NCBI RefSeq assembly: GCF_010634855.1 | Contig: NZ_MWLQ01000011.1 | Span: forward strand, 310,001 to 374,000 | Length of the DNA: 64,000 nucleotides | Origin: Microbacterium sp. B35-30 | Lineage (GTDB): Bacteria; Actinomycetota; Actinomycetes; Actinomycetales; Microbacteriaceae | Reading direction: 5' to 3' | The notes under the pieces: model-generated | Database searches by the model: none | Told to the model about the DNA's origin: nothing | What the model saw: the letters and a program-made list of their open reading frames with translations, nothing else | In this document: positions 62,017 through 64,000 of the stretch, piece after piece | Layout of the letters: every line of letters begins with the position of its first letter | How positions within the stretch are numbered: position 1 is the stretch's first letter | Program-made: the position numbers and the translations under genes

Positions 62017-63750
62017 TCAGTCGGCCGGGGACGCGACAACCACCGCTGAGCGCGGCGGCAGCGTCACGAAGCCGTCGTCCGACGTGGCGGCGGCGTCGGT
62101 CGACAGCAGCAGCCGCCGCGAGCCGTCCACGGGCAGACGTGCGAGGTCGGCCGAGAAGTTCACCAGGATCTCGGTGCCGCCACGCCGCATCCGGAACCAT
62201 CGCGCGCCGTCGTCGGCGGTCGCGGTGAGCGCGTGGAAGTCCGGGTCGGTGAGTTCGCGGCGTGCGCGTCGCAGCGCGAGGAGATCGCGGTAGAGCCCCA
62301 GGATGCGGGCGTGGGTGCCGGCATCCTTCTCGTCCCAGCGCAGCTTCGACCGCAGGAACGTCTCGGGATCCTGCGGGTCTGGCACGAGCGACTCGTCCCA
62401 GCCCATCCGTGCGAACTCGGCCTTGCGCCCGCGCGCGGTCGCTGCGCCCAGCTCTGATTCGGGGTGCGACGTGAAGAACTGCCACGGCGTGGACGCCGCC
62501 CACTCCTCGCCCATGAACAGCATCGGCGTGAACGGTGAGAGCACGGTCAGCACGGCGGCGATCGCGATGCCGCCCTCGTCGAGGGTCTGCGACAAGCGGT
62601 CGCCCGCCGCCCGGTTGCCGATCTGATCGTGATCCTGCGAGAAGGTCACGAGCCGCCAGACGGGGATGCGCGGATCGATGGGATGCCCATGCGCGCGACC
62701 GCGGAACGACGACCACGTCCCGTCGTGGAAGAAGCCGCGGGTGGAGGCCTTCGCGAGCGAGGCGAGCGAGGCGAAGTCGGCGTAGTACCCGGTGGTCTCC
62801 CCCGTGAGCGCGACATGCAGAGCGTGGTGATAGTCGTCGTTCCACTGCGCGGTGAGCCCGTAGCCGCCGGCCTCACGCGCCGAGATGAGCCGGGCGTCGT
62901 TGAGATCCGACTCCGCGATGAGGGTGAGCGGCCGGCCGAGGTGCGTGCTGAGCGCATCGACGGACTCCGCCAGCTCCTGCAGGATGTGCACCGGCCCGCT
63001 GTCCTTCAGCGCATGGACGGCATCGAGCCGCAGCCCGTCGACGTGGTAGTCGCGCAGCCACATCTGGGCGTTCTCGACGATGTAACGCCGCACTTCGGAC
63101 TCGTCGAGGTCCACCGAGGAGCCCCAGGCGTTCGAATCGGCGTCGCGGAGGTACGGTCCGAACTCGGGCAGGTAGTTTCCGCTCGGGCCGAGGTGGTTGT
63201 AGACGACGTCCTGGATCACGCCGAGCCCCACCGCATGACAGGCGTCGACGAAGCGCTGATACGCCGCCGGGCCGCCGTACGGCTCGTGCACGGCGTACCA
63301 GAGCACGCCGTCGTAGCCCCAGTTGTGGACGCCGTTGAAGGCGTTGACCGGCAGCAGCTCGACGAAGTCGATGCCGAGGTCGACCAGGTGCCCGAGGCGC
63401 CGGGCGGCGGCATCCAATGTTCCCTCGGGGGTGAAGGTGCCGATGTGAAGCTCGTAGACGACCCCGCCGGCGAGCTGCCGCCCCGTCCAAGAGGAGTCGG
63501 ACCACTCGTGGGCCGCGGCGTCGAAGACGGCGCTGAGTCCGTGCACCCCGCGCGGCTGACGCCGTGACCGCGGATCGGGTCGCGCGACGACGGCGTCGTC
63601 GATGACGAAGCCGTACTCCTCACCGCCGGCCAGCTCGAGCCGGCCGCGCCACCAGCCGCCGTCCTCGCGGGTCATCGGGGCGTCTTCGCCGCGCGCTGGT
63701 GCGCGCAGCGCGACCTTCGATGCCCGAGGCGCCCAGACCTCGGGGATCAC
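62017..63750 (-). CDS. treZ: Malto-oligosyltrehalose trehalohydrolase
   Basis: This 577-residue GH13 enzyme releases trehalose from malto-oligosyltrehalose. The N-terminal CBM48-type domain (residues 1-95) is followed by [34 protein letters not shown], nucleophile Asp243 (LRLDAVHAL) and acid/base Glu280 (LIAESDLND). The GTG start overlaps the treY stop by 4 nt, confirming cotranslation of the TreY-TreZ pathway. Confidence 0.95.
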   Translation of the reverse strand: MIPEVWAPRASKVALRAPARGEDAPMTREDGGWWRGRLELAGGEEYGFVIDDAVVARPDPRSRRQPRGVHGLSAVFDAAAHEWSDSSWTGRQLAGGVVYELHIGTFTPEGTLDAAARRLGHLVDLGIDFVELLPVNAFNGVHNWGYDGVLWYAVHEPYGGPAAYQRFVDACHAVGLGVIQDVVYNHLGPSGNYLPEFGPYLRDADSNAWGSSVDLDESEVRRYIVENAQMWLRDYHVDGLRLDAVHALKDSGPVHILQELAESVDALSTHLGRPLTLIAESDLNDARLISAREAGGYGLTAQWNDDYHHALHVALTGETTGYYADFASLASLAKASTRGFFHDGTWSSFRGRAHGHPIDPRIPVWRLVTFSQDHDQIGNRAAGDRLSQTLDEGGIAIAAVLTVLSPFTPMLFMGEEWAASTPWQFFTSHPESELGAATARGRKAEFARMGWDESLVPDPQDPETFLRSKLRWDEKDAGTHARILGLYRDLLALRRARRELTDPDFHALTATADDGARWFRMRRGGTEILVNFSADLARLPVDGSRRLLLSTDAAATSDDGFVTLPPRSAVVVASPAD

Positions 63751-64000
63751 GACGGCTCACCCGCGACGAGCAGCGCGACCGGATAGACGTCGAGCAGCTC
63801 CGCCAGCGCGATGTGACCGGTGAACTCCCGACCGGTGAGGACGTCGACGGTCGGCCCCTCGTGGCGCAGCAGGGTCGTGTCGCCCCACGGCGATCCGGTG
63901 AGCTCGCCTCGCCGCGCCAGTGCGACGGGGAGGCGCGTCGCCACCGCCACGGCGCCGCCGCGATCGACCGCGATCGCGTGCTCCGCCGCCGCTCCGACCA
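63747..64000 (-). CDS. treY: Malto-oligosyltrehalose synthase, C-terminal part
   Basis: The frame is open to the right edge, giving the last 83 residues of a minus-strand protein: [28 protein letters not shown] and [22 protein letters not shown], which match the C-terminal domain of TreY. TreY converts the reducing end of malto-oligosaccharide to trehalosyl. The start is outside the window. The stop overlaps the treZ start. Confidence 0.88.
   Translation of the reverse strand, partial: VGAAAEHAIAVDRGGAVAVATRLPVALARRGELTGSPWGDTTLLRHEGPTVDVLTGREFTGHIALAELLDVYPVALLVAGEPS

Overview
The window is about 70% GC and carries gene orders, protein families and start-codon habits typical of a high-GC Gram-positive actinobacterium, most likely Microbacteriaceae and probably Microbacterium. 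The signs are a coproporphyrin-type ferrochelatase with Fe-S cysteines, an actinobacterial group II truncated haemoglobin, a GlgE/GlgX/GlgB glucan cluster, DUF2469 beside rnhB, frequent GTG starts, and promoters placed 6-7 nt before the start codon. It reads as core chromosome: genes are packed, mostly in short co-directional runs with 1-8 nt stop/start overlaps. I saw no insertion sequence, prophage, CRISPR array, rRNA operon or replication origin.

Layout. 1-3070 (minus): end of a PaiB-like FMN protein, nei-type DNA glycosylase, rpiB, ferrochelatase. 3254-5800: M1 aminopeptidase pepN. 5899-9681: ABC transporter (ATPase, permease) followed by a NarL/DesK-type two-component pair. 9773-13133: MscS channel, truncated haemoglobin, FAD-dependent dehydrogenase. 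13173-20876: unknown protein, tesB thioesterase, hotdog thioesterase, ettA, lipoprotein, SSB, small protein, and the divergent MocR-type regulator/YczE membrane protein pair. 20919-25569: small protein, tRNA-Arg, orn, tRNA-His, metallopeptidase-clpS-DUF2017 operon, P-loop kinase, GerW-like protein, dinB. 25672-35621: gatCAB, acyl-CoA ligase, ligA, mnmA, cysteine desulfurase. 35734-42150: glgX, glgE, glgB. 42165-48021: thioredoxin/TPR protein, large membrane protein, AI-2E-type exporter, hydrolase, zinc-ribbon protein, transglycosylase-like protein. 48079-53002 (minus): the translation/envelope block rpsB-tsf-pyrH-frr-cdsA-divIVA. 53339-60448: M23 protein, xerC-like recombinase, dprA, comM, yraN, DUF2469, rnhB, lepB, rplS. 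60618-64000: membrane protein, map, treZ and the end of treY.

Functional themes. glgX/glgE/glgB with treZ/treY link alpha-glucan to trehalose turnover. gatCAB, ligA, mnmA and its neighbouring cysteine desulfurase serve tRNA charging, replication and tRNA thiolation. The rplS-to-cdsA stretch is a broadly conserved actinobacterial housekeeping block.

The most interesting non-gene signals are: (1) a GGATGC/GCATCC hexamer scattered on both strands well above composition, often forcing otherwise avoided GAT and GCA codons; (2) a recurrent TANNNT-N6/7-(A/G)TG layout implying leaderless transcription, twice with the upstream gene's TAG stop forming the first three bases of the -10 box; and (3) a low-complexity stretch translated in two frames where the histidine kinase and response regulator may overlap. 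I did not find a clearly novel defence or metabolic system.
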